A stretch of 64,000 nt of DNA from assembly GCA_016720905.1 (NCBI GenBank), contig JADKJT010000001.1, positions 372,001 to 436,000 on the forward strand. The letters are read 5' to 3'. Below, piece after piece: positions 47,831 to 55,721 of the stretch. A program made the translations under genes and the position numbers. Source of the DNA: Gemmatimonadaceae bacterium (GTDB lineage: Bacteria; Gemmatimonadota; Gemmatimonadetes; Gemmatimonadales; Gemmatimonadaceae). Below the pieces are notes generated by a model. The model was not told the origin of the DNA. It was given only the letters and a program-made list of their open reading frames with translations, and ran no database searches. The stretch's first letter is position 1. Each line of letters starts with the position of its first letter.

Positions 47831-48411
47831 GTCCGCCAACCCGATCGCTGGACGACCTCGACCGGCTTGCCTTTCGACTGGCCCGCGTGATACGCGAACA
47901 GTATCCGCAGCTCAGCACGCAGGGATTCACGTTGATCGATCTCGAGGAGCGGCTGCTGCCGTTCCGCGAAACCCGTCGTGAGATGGCCGACGGGGGAACC
48001 GAGTCGTGGGAACGCGCCATGTTGCGTCTGTTGTCCGGCGAACGTGACGTCATTTCGAGCGAGCCGGACCTTCGTGATGCCTGCCGACAGGCGCTGGGGT
48101 TGCCGTCACCCACCTTGGCCCTGGTGCGCACGTGGTCGACCAGCGTGTTGACGCTGCACCGCGCCGACGCGGGCGGCGCGGTCGCATCAAACGTACGAGC
48201 ACACTCGGCCCACGGATGCCGGTACTGCGGCGGTCGGTTGCCCGAAGGTCGGCCCTCCACATTCTGCGCCCATTGCGGCCTCGATCTGACCAAACGGCAG
48301 TGTCCGGCCTGCAGTACCGAACTCGAGGCGGCGTGGCGGTTTTGTGTGACGTGTGGGAGAGGAGCGGAAGGGGAGATACTGAGTACTGAGTACTTGGTAC
48401 TGAGTACTTAG
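47827..48411 (+). CDS. Double zinc-ribbon protein with a repeat-encoded C-terminus
   Basis: A 194-residue protein. The first 135 residues are helical and unfamiliar (LDRLAFRLARVIREQYPQL). The C-terminal part has two zinc ribbons: CRYCGGRLPEG...CAHCG and CPACSTELEAAWRFCVTCG. The last residues (ILSTEYLVLST) and the TAG stop come from heptamer array B5, so the natural end has been extended by the repeat. The start is a GTG coupled by a 4-base overlap to the small membrane-protein gene. Confidence 0.75.
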   Translation: MSPPTRSLDDLDRLAFRLARVIREQYPQLSTQGFTLIDLEERLLPFRETRREMADGGTESWERAMLRLLSGERDVISSEPDLRDACRQALGLPSPTLALVRTWSTSVLTLHRADAGGAVASNVRAHSAHGCRYCGGRLPEGRPSTFCAHCGLDLTKRQCPACSTELEAAWRFCVTCGRGAEGEILSTEYLVLST

Positions 48412-48422
48412 TACCGAGTCTT
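48381..48422. repeat. GAGTACT-type heptamer array B5
   Basis: Six units: GAGTACT twice, TGGTACT, GAGTACT, TAGTACC, GAGTCTT. It provides the TAG stop of the zinc-ribbon gene and reaches the TGA stop of the convergent hydrolase gene at 48422-48424, leaving only ten bases between the two genes. Confidence 0.9.
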
Positions 48423-49324
48423 CACTTCCCCAGTTTTTCCCGGAAGAACGCAATCGTTTTGGGCCAGGCCTGTTGCGCGGCCGCGAGATTGGCTGGACTC
48501 TGATCCTGCCCACGCAGGAACCCGTGCCCGGCTCCCTCGAAGATGTGAAAGGCATACATCTTCCCCAGCTGTTTCATGATCGAGTCGGTGGCCGGAACCG
48601 TAGCGCTGATGCGCGCATCACTGCCGCCATATAGCCCGAGCACCGGTGCTTTGATGGCCGCCATCTGTTCCGCGTTGGGCGGGGAGCCGTAGTACACGAC
48701 TGACGCGGCAAGTCCCGGGGCATGGGTGGCGTGAGAGAACGAACGACCGCCGCCCCAGCAAAATCCCACGATACCGTACTTCGGCAGTGCTGCAGGCAGC
48801 GCCATCCCGTACTTGGCGACCGCGTCAATCATCACGTTTCCCATCTCGGGCGTGATGGCTCCGATGGCCGCACGACCGGCATCGGGCGTCGGATCCGCTT
48901 TCAGGTCGCCGGTGCGCTGCATGGTGGTGAGGTCGGGTGCAATGCCGATGAACCCGTCTGCGGCAAGTTGATCGGCGACCGAGCGCGTCCACGTGTTGAT
49001 GCCCGTGTTCTCGTGAATCGCGATGACGACCGGAGCCTTGTCCTTGCGCTCGGGGTACACCACCCAAGCCATGACACTATCCGCGGCGCCGACCTTGATG
49101 GACACCCACTCCGCATGACGGGGCGACTTGGCGATACGATCCGCGGCCGTCGTGCTCGATGCCGGAATCGCGGCCGACTGCTGGAATCCGGCCATCGGCA
49201 TTGTCGACGGTCCCATGTCGTGCATGGAATGCTCGTCGGCGGCGGCAACCGGTTGAACGCGCCCTGCGGCAAAGCCAACAGCCATGGCGGTGGCGACTGC
49301 GGTCGTACCCCAAATGATGCGCAT
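48422..49324 (-). CDS. Exported dienelactone hydrolase-family protein
   Basis: A 300-residue alpha/beta-hydrolase with a signal peptide (about residues 1-30, AVATAMAVGFAAG). The catalytic triad of dienelactone hydrolases is visible: Cys nucleophile in GFCWGGG, Asp in YGGSDAR and His in GAGHGF. The Glu of HENTGINTW, which activates the Cys in the family, is also present. These enzymes open lactone rings in aromatic degradation, but many homologues have other ester substrates. The ATG at 49324 follows TGGAG at 11 bases. Confidence 0.88.
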   Translation of the reverse strand: MRIIWGTTAVATAMAVGFAAGRVQPVAAADEHSMHDMGPSTMPMAGFQQSAAIPASSTTAADRIAKSPRHAEWVSIKVGAADSVMAWVVYPERKDKAPVVIAIHENTGINTWTRSVADQLAADGFIGIAPDLTTMQRTGDLKADPTPDAGRAAIGAITPEMGNVMIDAVAKYGMALPAALPKYGIVGFCWGGGRSFSHATHAPGLAASVVYYGSPPNAEQMAAIKAPVLGLYGGSDARISATVPATDSIMKQLGKMYAFHIFEGAGHGFLRGQDQSPANLAAAQQAWPKTIAFFREKLGK

Positions 49325-49425
49325 GAATACGTCTCCAGAGAGTTGGAACGGGACACCGGAACGACACCACGATGGCGCAAGGAGCGGCGATGCACCAGTC
49401 CGGAGCACGGGGTGTGTATTTTCCG

Positions 49426-50544
49426 ATGATGCAATCACCACGAACGGCGCTGGCGTCGCTTGCCGGCCTGACCCTGCTGTTGACCGGGTGCGCGGCCGCC
49501 GTCCCGGTGGCAACGCCCGCCCCTGCGTCGGCGATGTCGCAACCGACGGCCACGCGGTGGCCGGTGAAGACAGCCGAACACATTGACCTGTGGCTGCACG
49601 CGTTCGCCCTGCTGTCCAACGATTCGGCGGCGGTTCCGCTGTATCGACTCGGGTATCGGGATTCGCTGACGGTCATCAAGAATCGCGCGAACATCCTGAC
49701 GTCGCTGGACGCGAATCGTGTGGCGTTGGCCACCGGACTGCTCGCATCCCCCGGCTACCTCCAGGCGCAATTCCTGCCGCTCGACGTGGCGAATTGGGAC
49801 GTGCTGCGCGCGTTCGCCGAGCGGTTTCTTCAGTATGAAGGGGAGGCACGTCGCGCGTCCGACAAGGAAACCGCCGCGCGGCTGACGCAGTTTGCCGCCA
49901 TCTTCCCGAATGCCGCCGATCGCGAGTGGCTGCGACTGTTCCTCAGCGGTGTGACGGACGAGCACCTGCGGTTTTTCGCCGACGAACACTCCCGCGCCGT
50001 GCGGAGTCGCGCCGCGGTGATCACCGCCGTGGATTCACTGTGGCAGCGCGTCTATCGCACCAAGTTCGACCGATTTCTGACCAACACGGGGCAGCGCACC
50101 GGCGACATCGTGCTGTCACTGCCGGTTGGCGGTGAGGGGCGCACGGGCGTGGGTCGCAGTGGTCAGACCGTGGTCGTGGTTCCATTCCCGTCACGCGTCG
50201 AGGATGCCAACCATGTGCTATTCGTGTTCGCGCACGAAGTCACCGGCGCACTCGTGGGAACGGTGGTGGCCGACAATTCCACGCCGGCGGAACAGCGTGC
50301 CGGCGTCGCCACGCGCCTTGTTTCGGCCGGTCAGGTGCGCGCGGGGGCGATGCTCCTGGAACGTCTTGCTCCCGAACTGCTGGACCCCTATATGCGCTAC
50401 TACTTGATGCAGGGGGGCGCACGGATCGATGCAACCGCCTCTGCAACTGTGCTAAGCACCGCATTTGTTCGGCGCTTCGTGTTGCCCGACACCATCCGCG
50501 ACGCGCTGGTGCGTCAGATCGAGATCGTCCTGGGCGGAATCTGA
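49426..50544 (+). CDS. Lipoprotein of unknown function
   Basis: A 372-residue protein with a classic lipoprotein signal (LAGLTLLLTGC, Cys at about residue 22). The mature part is mostly helical, with motifs LRAFAERFLQYEG, DREWLRLFLSGVTDEHLRFF and FVFAHEVTGALVGTVV. The HEVTG sequence resembles part of a zinc-protease motif but lacks the second His, so no protease call is made. Start at the ATG pair 49426/49429, since the longer frame from 49372 puts the signal too far inside. Confidence 0.68.
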   Translation: MMQSPRTALASLAGLTLLLTGCAAAVPVATPAPASAMSQPTATRWPVKTAEHIDLWLHAFALLSNDSAAVPLYRLGYRDSLTVIKNRANILTSLDANRVALATGLLASPGYLQAQFLPLDVANWDVLRAFAERFLQYEGEARRASDKETAARLTQFAAIFPNAADREWLRLFLSGVTDEHLRFFADEHSRAVRSRAAVITAVDSLWQRVYRTKFDRFLTNTGQRTGDIVLSLPVGGEGRTGVGRSGQTVVVVPFPSRVEDANHVLFVFAHEVTGALVGTVVADNSTPAEQRAGVATRLVSAGQVRAGAMLLERLAPELLDPYMRYYLMQGGARIDATASATVLSTAFVRRFVLPDTIRDALVRQIEIVLGGI

Positions 50545-50570
50545 GTTCACGAATTGACGTAGGTTTCGGT

Positions 50571-51440
50571 ATGTCCAGTCCCATCGATTCCAATCGGCCG
50601 TTGCCCGCGCCTGCGCCAGGGCAGGCCGAACCGGCGTTGCCGCGCGTTGCGCTGGAGCGCGTGCTGGCGCGCGCCACTGAACTTCAGGCTGATGGCGGTG
50701 AGCTGTCGGACGCGGTGTCCGAGTCCCGCCTGATGGAGATCGCGCGCGAGGTCGGCATCGACACCACGCATTTGCGGCAGGCGTTGGCAGAGGAGCGGGC
50801 GCGGCTGCCGATGCAGGAAGCGGAACACGGCGTGGTATTGGATGCGCTCGGTCCGGCCAGTGTGTCGGTGCAGCGCGTCGTGCCGGGGACCCCCGCCGAG
50901 GTGTTGGCCAAACTCGAGGCGTGGATGCCGCGGATGGAATCTCTGACGCTGCGACGTCGTGTGGTTGACCGTATCAGTTGGGAGCCCAGTCGCGATGCGA
51001 TCGGCAACTTCCTGCGCTCGCTGGGCATGGGTGGACGACGGCAGGATCTCGTGCGTCTGGACCAGGTGGTGGCGAGCGTGACCGCGGTCGACGCCACCCG
51101 GAGTGTCGTGCGTTTCGACGCCGAGTCGTTCGCTGCGCGCCGCACGCAACGCACGTCGATTTTGTCGATTGTGTTGGTGTTGGTGTTGATGGCGCTGGGT
51201 CTATCGGTACCGTTGGCGCTGCTGGCCGGTGGTGGAATTGCCACAGCCGGTATGGCCGGCGTGGCGGCATTCGCCAGTGGACTCGGCTATTTCAGCTGGC
51301 GCGCGATCCGTCGCGGCTATCGACAGATGATCGACCGCACGCATCTGCGTCTTGAGCAACTGTTGGATGAACTGGAGTCTGGCGGGATGCAACCGCCGCC
51401 GAGCCTGGCGCGGCAGGTGACGGCGGCGCTGTTGAGGTGA
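50571..51440 (+). CDS. Membrane protein of unknown function with N-terminal short helical domain
   Basis: A 289-residue protein. Residues about 28-80 (LERVLARATELQADGGELSD, SRLMEIAREVGIDTTHLRQA) form a short helical module often seen at the start of gemmatimonad-type regulatory or membrane proteins. Two adjacent hydrophobic segments follow at about residues 205-255 (ILSIVLVLVLMALGLSVPLA). The C-terminal helix is charged. No function is assigned. It converges with the squalene-synthase-like gene across array A4. Confidence 0.65.
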   Translation: MSSPIDSNRPLPAPAPGQAEPALPRVALERVLARATELQADGGELSDAVSESRLMEIAREVGIDTTHLRQALAEERARLPMQEAEHGVVLDALGPASVSVQRVVPGTPAEVLAKLEAWMPRMESLTLRRRVVDRISWEPSRDAIGNFLRSLGMGGRRQDLVRLDQVVASVTAVDATRSVVRFDAESFAARRTQRTSILSIVLVLVLMALGLSVPLALLAGGGIATAGMAGVAAFASGLGYFSWRAIRRGYRQMIDRTHLRLEQLLDELESGGMQPPPSLARQVTAALLR

Positions 51441-51443
51441 GGT

Positions 51444-51509
51444 GAGACGGGAGACGGGAGACGGGAGACAACGGACGTCTCCATTCTCCCGTCTTCCGTC
51501 TCCCGTCTG
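51444..51509. repeat. GAGACGG-type heptamer array A4, inverted halves
   Basis: The left half GAGACGG three times plus GAGACAA (51444-51471); the right half holds the opposite orientation ACGTCTC, CATTCTC, CCGTCTT, CCGTCTC, CCGTCTG (51475-51509). The two halves can form a hairpin with only a few bases of loop. It lies between the convergent stops at 51440 and 51528, a position fitting a two-way terminator. Confidence 0.93.
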
Positions 51510-51527
51510 AACACCCAAATCCCTCCC

Positions 51528-52586
51528 CTACGCGAATCCCAGTTCGAACGCCCGGCGCCGTACTCGTGCCACCAGCCATCGCACGCCCGCGTTGCTCATC
51601 ACCAGCATCGCGCCGGTCATCAGCAGTGACTTCACTTCGCGACGCGAGATCTTGACCGATCCGCCGGGTTTGAGCATGGCCGTGCTCTGCACCAGATCGC
51701 GCAGCGTGGCGTAGGCCAGCAACAGCGGCAGAATGCAGAACAGTCGGATGGACACCGCCCGCCGCGGAATGAGCAGCAGATAGTTGCGCGCTTCCTCCAG
51801 ATCGTGCCAGGCCAACTGGATCAACTGCGCCAGCGCTTCGCGGTTCTTCGCGATCAGCTCAGGGGCTAGAATGCGACTCTGCGTGCTGCCCTGGGCGCGC
51901 AGGAGTTCCTCGGGCACATACACCGAGTTCTCCTTCTCGGCGTCGATGGCCACATCCTTGAGGATGTTGACCGTCTGTAACGCTTCAGCAAAGGCACGAC
52001 AGCGCTCGCGCAGGATGGCATACTGGCGCGTACCGATGCTTGGCGAATGCTCATGCCACAGATCGGTGAGCATATAGCCCACGGTACCGGCGACATAATA
52101 GCAGTACTCCTTGTACTCCTCGACGGTCTGTATGCGAATGCCGTTCGGGTACAGCAGCACGAACTTGCGCATGCCGACCACCATCTCGGCCACCCATTTG
52201 CGCACCATCGCCTGCGTGGCCACCGGCAACTGGGCGAAGTGCGCCAGCACGAGGTCGCAGTTGTGGGTCAGTGTCAGGTGCGCCGTGTCGCCTTGCAGTG
52301 ACTGCACGCCGTCCAGGAATTTCCGCAGTGCGGCCGGTGAATCGAAGGCCGCCAGAAAGTCGTCGAACAATTCGGCCTTGCGTTCGGGCGGCATGTCGAG
52401 GGCGTCTTCCACCGTGTCCGCGATCCGGCACAGGAGATAGGCGTCCAGCACCGCCTGACCCAGCGGACCCGGCAGCACCTTGATGCCCAGCGCAAAGGTG
52501 CGTGAGACGGCCGGCAGGATGGCCTGGCAGAAGCGTGCGGCATCCCGTTGGACCACGGCGTCGCGGGTGGCGTTTGAAAGCGGCAT
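51528..52586 (-). CDS. Squalene/phytoene synthase-family enzyme, squalene-synthase-like
   Basis: A 352-residue trans-isoprenyl diphosphate synthase, head-to-head type. Two Asp-rich metal motifs are present: CRIADTVED and NILKDVAIDAEK. The sequence EYCYYVAGTVGYMLTDL matches the squalene-synthase conserved block. It would join two farnesyl diphosphates to squalene (or two C20 units to phytoene); squalene, the hopanoid/sterol precursor, is the better fit. Hydrophobic segments near the C-terminus (IRLFCILPLLLAYATLRDL and SLLMTGAMLVMSNAGV) suggest membrane association. Confidence 0.88.
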   Translation of the reverse strand: MPLSNATRDAVVQRDAARFCQAILPAVSRTFALGIKVLPGPLGQAVLDAYLLCRIADTVEDALDMPPERKAELFDDFLAAFDSPAALRKFLDGVQSLQGDTAHLTLTHNCDLVLAHFAQLPVATQAMVRKWVAEMVVGMRKFVLLYPNGIRIQTVEEYKEYCYYVAGTVGYMLTDLWHEHSPSIGTRQYAILRERCRAFAEALQTVNILKDVAIDAEKENSVYVPEELLRAQGSTQSRILAPELIAKNREALAQLIQLAWHDLEEARNYLLLIPRRAVSIRLFCILPLLLAYATLRDLVQSTAMLKPGGSVKISRREVKSLLMTGAMLVMSNAGVRWLVARVRRRAFELGFA

Positions 52587-52678
52587 TCCGTCAAAGATAC
52601 GAGGTCGGCACCGTCAGCGTCACGCATTGGCGAATTTCGCGTGCTTGTCTGCGCGCGGCGGATGCGCGAGACTGCGGC

Positions 52679-54343
52679 GTGCCCCCAACCACCACGGCGT
52701 CAACCGAGTCCCTACCCGATTTCCGCGGCGTCTTTCGGACCGACCTGTTGGCCCGATCGCTCTATGCCGAAGGCGCGGGCATCGCGCGGGCCGTGCCAGT
52801 GGCCGTGGCCGTTCCGGCCGATGCGGCCGACTGCATACCCCTCGTGCGTTGGGCGCGACGAACGGGGCACTCGCTGATGCCTCGCGGATCGGGTAGCGGT
52901 ATGGCGGGCGGTGCCGTGGGCGCCGGCGTGATGGTCGACCTCAGCCGATTTACCGCCATCGGCCCCGTAGATATTGCCGCTCGATCAATTCGTGTTGGCA
53001 CGGGAGCGCTGCGCGGAGCCGTTGACACGGCCGCGCGCGCGCACGGACTTCGCTTTCCCGTGGACCCATCGAGCGGCGCGTTCTGCACCGTTGGCGGCAT
53101 GATTGCGGCGAATGCCGCGGGAGCCCGCTCGTTGCGCTTTGGCGCCACCCGGGCGTGGGTGCGTGCCGTGAAATGCGTGTTCGATGATGGCAGTGTGGCA
53201 TGGATACGACGCGGATCTCCGCCGCCGGCTGGTATTCCGGCGGTGGCGCGCCTGATGGCAACATTGGCGCAATTGCGTCAACACGCCAACCCTGACAGCC
53301 TGCGTCACGCGGGCGTCCGCAAGGAATCAAGCGGCTACGGTATTGCCAGCGCTCTGGACGAGGGTGGACATCTGCTGGACCTGCTGGTTGGAAGTGAAGG
53401 CACGCTGGCGCTGTTCGTGGAAGCCGAGCTCGCGCTATGTCCGGTGGCGGGCGCGACGGCCACCGTGCTGGCCGCGTTCCCCTCGCTGGACCACGCGACG
53501 GCGTGCGCACTGGAGGTGCGCGAGCTGGGTGCGAGTGCCTGTGAATTGCTGGATCGCACCTTTCTGGATGTCGCGGGCAGCGCGGGACCAATCGGCATTG
53601 CCGCGACAGCCGAGGCTGTGTTGTTGATCGAAGTGGAAGCTGACACCGCAGGCGCGGCGGAACAGGCGGCACTGGTCACCGCTGACCGCTGTCGCGCCAA
53701 CGCGGCCAACGAGGTGATCACCGCACTCGACGGTGAGACCGAGCACCGACTGTGGTCGCTTCGGCACGCGGTCAGCCCGATCCTGTCGCGACTGGCGCCT
53801 CGCCTGCGATCGATGCAGTTCGTCGAAGATGGATGTGTGCCTCCGCAGCATTTTCCCGCCTATGTGCGGGGTGTGCGGGCGGCACTGTCGCGATTCCATG
53901 TGACCGGCGTGATTTTTGGCCACGCCGGAGACGCGCATGCCCACGTGAATCCGCTGGTTGACGTCACACAGCCCCATTGGCGACAGACGGTGAGCGGTAT
54001 TCTCGATGAAGTGGCCGAGCTGACGGCGCGATTAGGCGGCACGCTGGCCGGTGAGCATGGCGACGGGCGCTTACGCGCCCCGTTGCTGGAGCGCGTCTGG
54101 AATGCCGAAGCGCGCGCCGCGTTCGTGAACGTCAAGAACGCCGCCGATCCGTCCGGCGTGTTCAACGTCGGCTGCAAAGTGGCGATGGCTGGTGACCAGG
54201 CCATTGGCGTTCTCCGTCATGACCCCGATGCCCCACCGCTCGATGCGAGGGCTCGCGCCGTGCTCGATCGCATCGAGCGCGAACGCGCCTGGCAGCGCTT
54301 TCGGCTTGAGGCCACCGCCTGGGCCGAACCCGTCAACCGGTAG
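52679..54343 (+). CDS. FAD-linked oxidase (D-lactate/glycolate dehydrogenase type)
   Basis: A 554-residue flavoprotein of the VAO family: FAD-binding PCMH domain (VPADAADCIPLVRWARRTGH, LMPRGSGSGMAGGAVG, DPSSGAFCTVGGMIAANAAG) and FAD-oxidase C-terminal domain (IFGHAGDAHAHVNPLVD, GTLAGEHGDGR, DPSGVFNVGCK). Members oxidise D-2-hydroxy acids; the exact acid is unknown. The iron-sulfur domain found in some long homologues is absent. I use the GTG at 52679. The 3' end overlaps the convergent marR gene by 11 bases. Confidence 0.85.
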   Translation: MPPTTTASTESLPDFRGVFRTDLLARSLYAEGAGIARAVPVAVAVPADAADCIPLVRWARRTGHSLMPRGSGSGMAGGAVGAGVMVDLSRFTAIGPVDIAARSIRVGTGALRGAVDTAARAHGLRFPVDPSSGAFCTVGGMIAANAAGARSLRFGATRAWVRAVKCVFDDGSVAWIRRGSPPPAGIPAVARLMATLAQLRQHANPDSLRHAGVRKESSGYGIASALDEGGHLLDLLVGSEGTLALFVEAELALCPVAGATATVLAAFPSLDHATACALEVRELGASACELLDRTFLDVAGSAGPIGIAATAEAVLLIEVEADTAGAAEQAALVTADRCRANAANEVITALDGETEHRLWSLRHAVSPILSRLAPRLRSMQFVEDGCVPPQHFPAYVRGVRAALSRFHVTGVIFGHAGDAHAHVNPLVDVTQPHWRQTVSGILDEVAELTARLGGTLAGEHGDGRLRAPLLERVWNAEARAAFVNVKNAADPSGVFNVGCKVAMAGDQAIGVLRHDPDAPPLDARARAVLDRIERERAWQRFRLEATAWAEPVNR

Positions 54344-54845
54344 CGGGCACGCCGTCGCGAATCCTGGCCAGTGTCTCGATCAGATCGCGCCTCTCAGCCG
54401 AGTTGAGCATGTCGACCGTGGCGGCATCGGCCGCGTCGATGTGCGGATCGAGCAAGGCAAGCAGGCTCTGTCCCGATTCGGTGATCCAACACAGCACTTG
54501 CCGCCGATCCGGACTGCAGCGGGAGCGCCGCACGTAGCCGGCGGTCTCCAGCTTGTCCAACAGGCGGGTGACCGTGGAGCCTTCCTCGATCATGCGGTCA
54601 CGAATGGCCAGCGTCGGCAGGCCGTCGTCGCCGGCACCGCGCAGTATCCGCAGCACGTTGAACTGGGCGAGACTGATACCGTGCGGTTCAACCACGCGCG
54701 CGAGCCGACGGCTTACCGCCGACGCGGTGCGCAGCAATGCGATGGTCGCTTCCTGCGCGTCGGAGCGAAACGGACGTGATGGCGGCGATTCCTGCCGCGC
54801 GTCGGACGACGGCATATGCCCCGGCGGATTCTCGGTCTCAGACAT
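54333..54845 (-). CDS. MarR-family transcriptional regulator
   Basis: A 170-residue winged-helix repressor. The HTH core reads SLAQFNVLRILRGAGDDGLP and TLAIRDRMIEEGSTVTRLLD, with the wing SRCSPDRRQVLCWITESG containing the conserved DRR. The N-terminal 25 residues are disordered. It is divergent from thyX with 95 bases between, so it could regulate thyX or itself. The 3' end overlaps the FAD-oxidase gene. Confidence 0.92.
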   Translation of the reverse strand: MSETENPPGHMPSSDARQESPPSRPFRSDAQEATIALLRTASAVSRRLARVVEPHGISLAQFNVLRILRGAGDDGLPTLAIRDRMIEEGSTVTRLLDKLETAGYVRRSRCSPDRRQVLCWITESGQSLLALLDPHIDAADAATVDMLNSAERRDLIETLARIRDGVPATG

Positions 54846-54940
54846 TCCCCAGCGTACGGCGTGGCACCTCGCTCGGCAATGGTTGATATCTTTCCACCTG
54901 TTACGCCCGATGTGGTCCCCCCGATTCCGTGCGCTTTGCC

Positions 54941-55705
54941 ATGCTTTCAGCCGACGCCATTCTGCGCGAACCCACGGTCACCGTGCTCGCGCGTCCGCAG
55001 TTCGTGGAACCGCCGCACCTATCGGTCCAATGGACGGGCGACGCGACCGACGGCGAACGTCTGGCCGAGTTTGCCGGGCGCCTGTGTTACATGAGCCAGC
55101 GGAATCCCGCCGGGCGGTCGACCCGCGAATATCTTGAGAATATCAAGAAACAGGGGCATGGGAGTGTGCTGGAACACGCCAACTACTCGCTGCTGCTGGA
55201 GGGTGTGAGCCGCGCATTGACGCACGAGCTGGTGCGGCATCGCGCGGGATTTGCCTACTCGCAGCTCTCGCAACGACATGTTGATGAGCGCGACACGCGA
55301 TTCGTTGTGCCGCCAGGGATGATCGGTGACGCCGCGCTTGAAGCGGCGTGGGCCGCACAGATTGGCGCTGCCCAGGACAGCTACATGGCGTTGGTGGACG
55401 CACTCATGACGCGTTACGGCTGGGTGGACGACAAGATGCATCGCCGAAAACTGGCGCGCGAAGCGGCCCGCAGTGTGCTGCCCAATTGCACGGAAACCAA
55501 GATCGTGGTCACGGGCAACGCCCGGGCCTGGCGCACGATGCTCGAACTGCGTTCAAGCGAAAGCGCCGAACTGGAGATTCGCCGCATGGCACTGTCCGTG
55601 TTGCAGGTATTGCAAGACGAAGCACCGGCGTTCTTCAGCGACTTCGAGGTGTATCAGGCCAGCGATCGGTACGACGCGGCGCGCGTCGCCTATCACAAGG
55701 TGTGA
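54941..55705 (+). CDS. thyX: Flavin-dependent thymidylate synthase
   Basis: Makes dTMP from dUMP using FAD, NADPH and methylenetetrahydrofolate; it replaces ThyA. A 254-residue protein with GHGSVLEHANYSLLLEGVSR and the signature region RHRAGFAYSQLSQRH. Compared with the usual RHRX7S (for example RHRHFSYSQLS in mycobacteria) one extra residue sits between RHR and the Ser. The C-terminal NARAWRTMLELRSS is typical. I take the ATG at 54941; a GTG at 54929 is possible. The stop is followed by two decayed GAGACGG-type units (55704-55717) before the convergent pilin gene. Confidence 0.94.
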   Translation: MLSADAILREPTVTVLARPQFVEPPHLSVQWTGDATDGERLAEFAGRLCYMSQRNPAGRSTREYLENIKKQGHGSVLEHANYSLLLEGVSRALTHELVRHRAGFAYSQLSQRHVDERDTRFVVPPGMIGDAALEAAWAAQIGAAQDSYMALVDALMTRYGWVDDKMHRRKLAREAARSVLPNCTETKIVVTGNARAWRTMLELRSSESAELEIRRMALSVLQVLQDEAPAFFSDFEVYQASDRYDAARVAYHKV

Positions 55706-55721
55706 GGCGAGAGACGCGACG

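Noticed and set aside
49426..50544. Zinc protease call for the lipoprotein because of HEVTG.
   Set aside because: The second histidine of HExxH is missing and no downstream metal ligand motif is visible.
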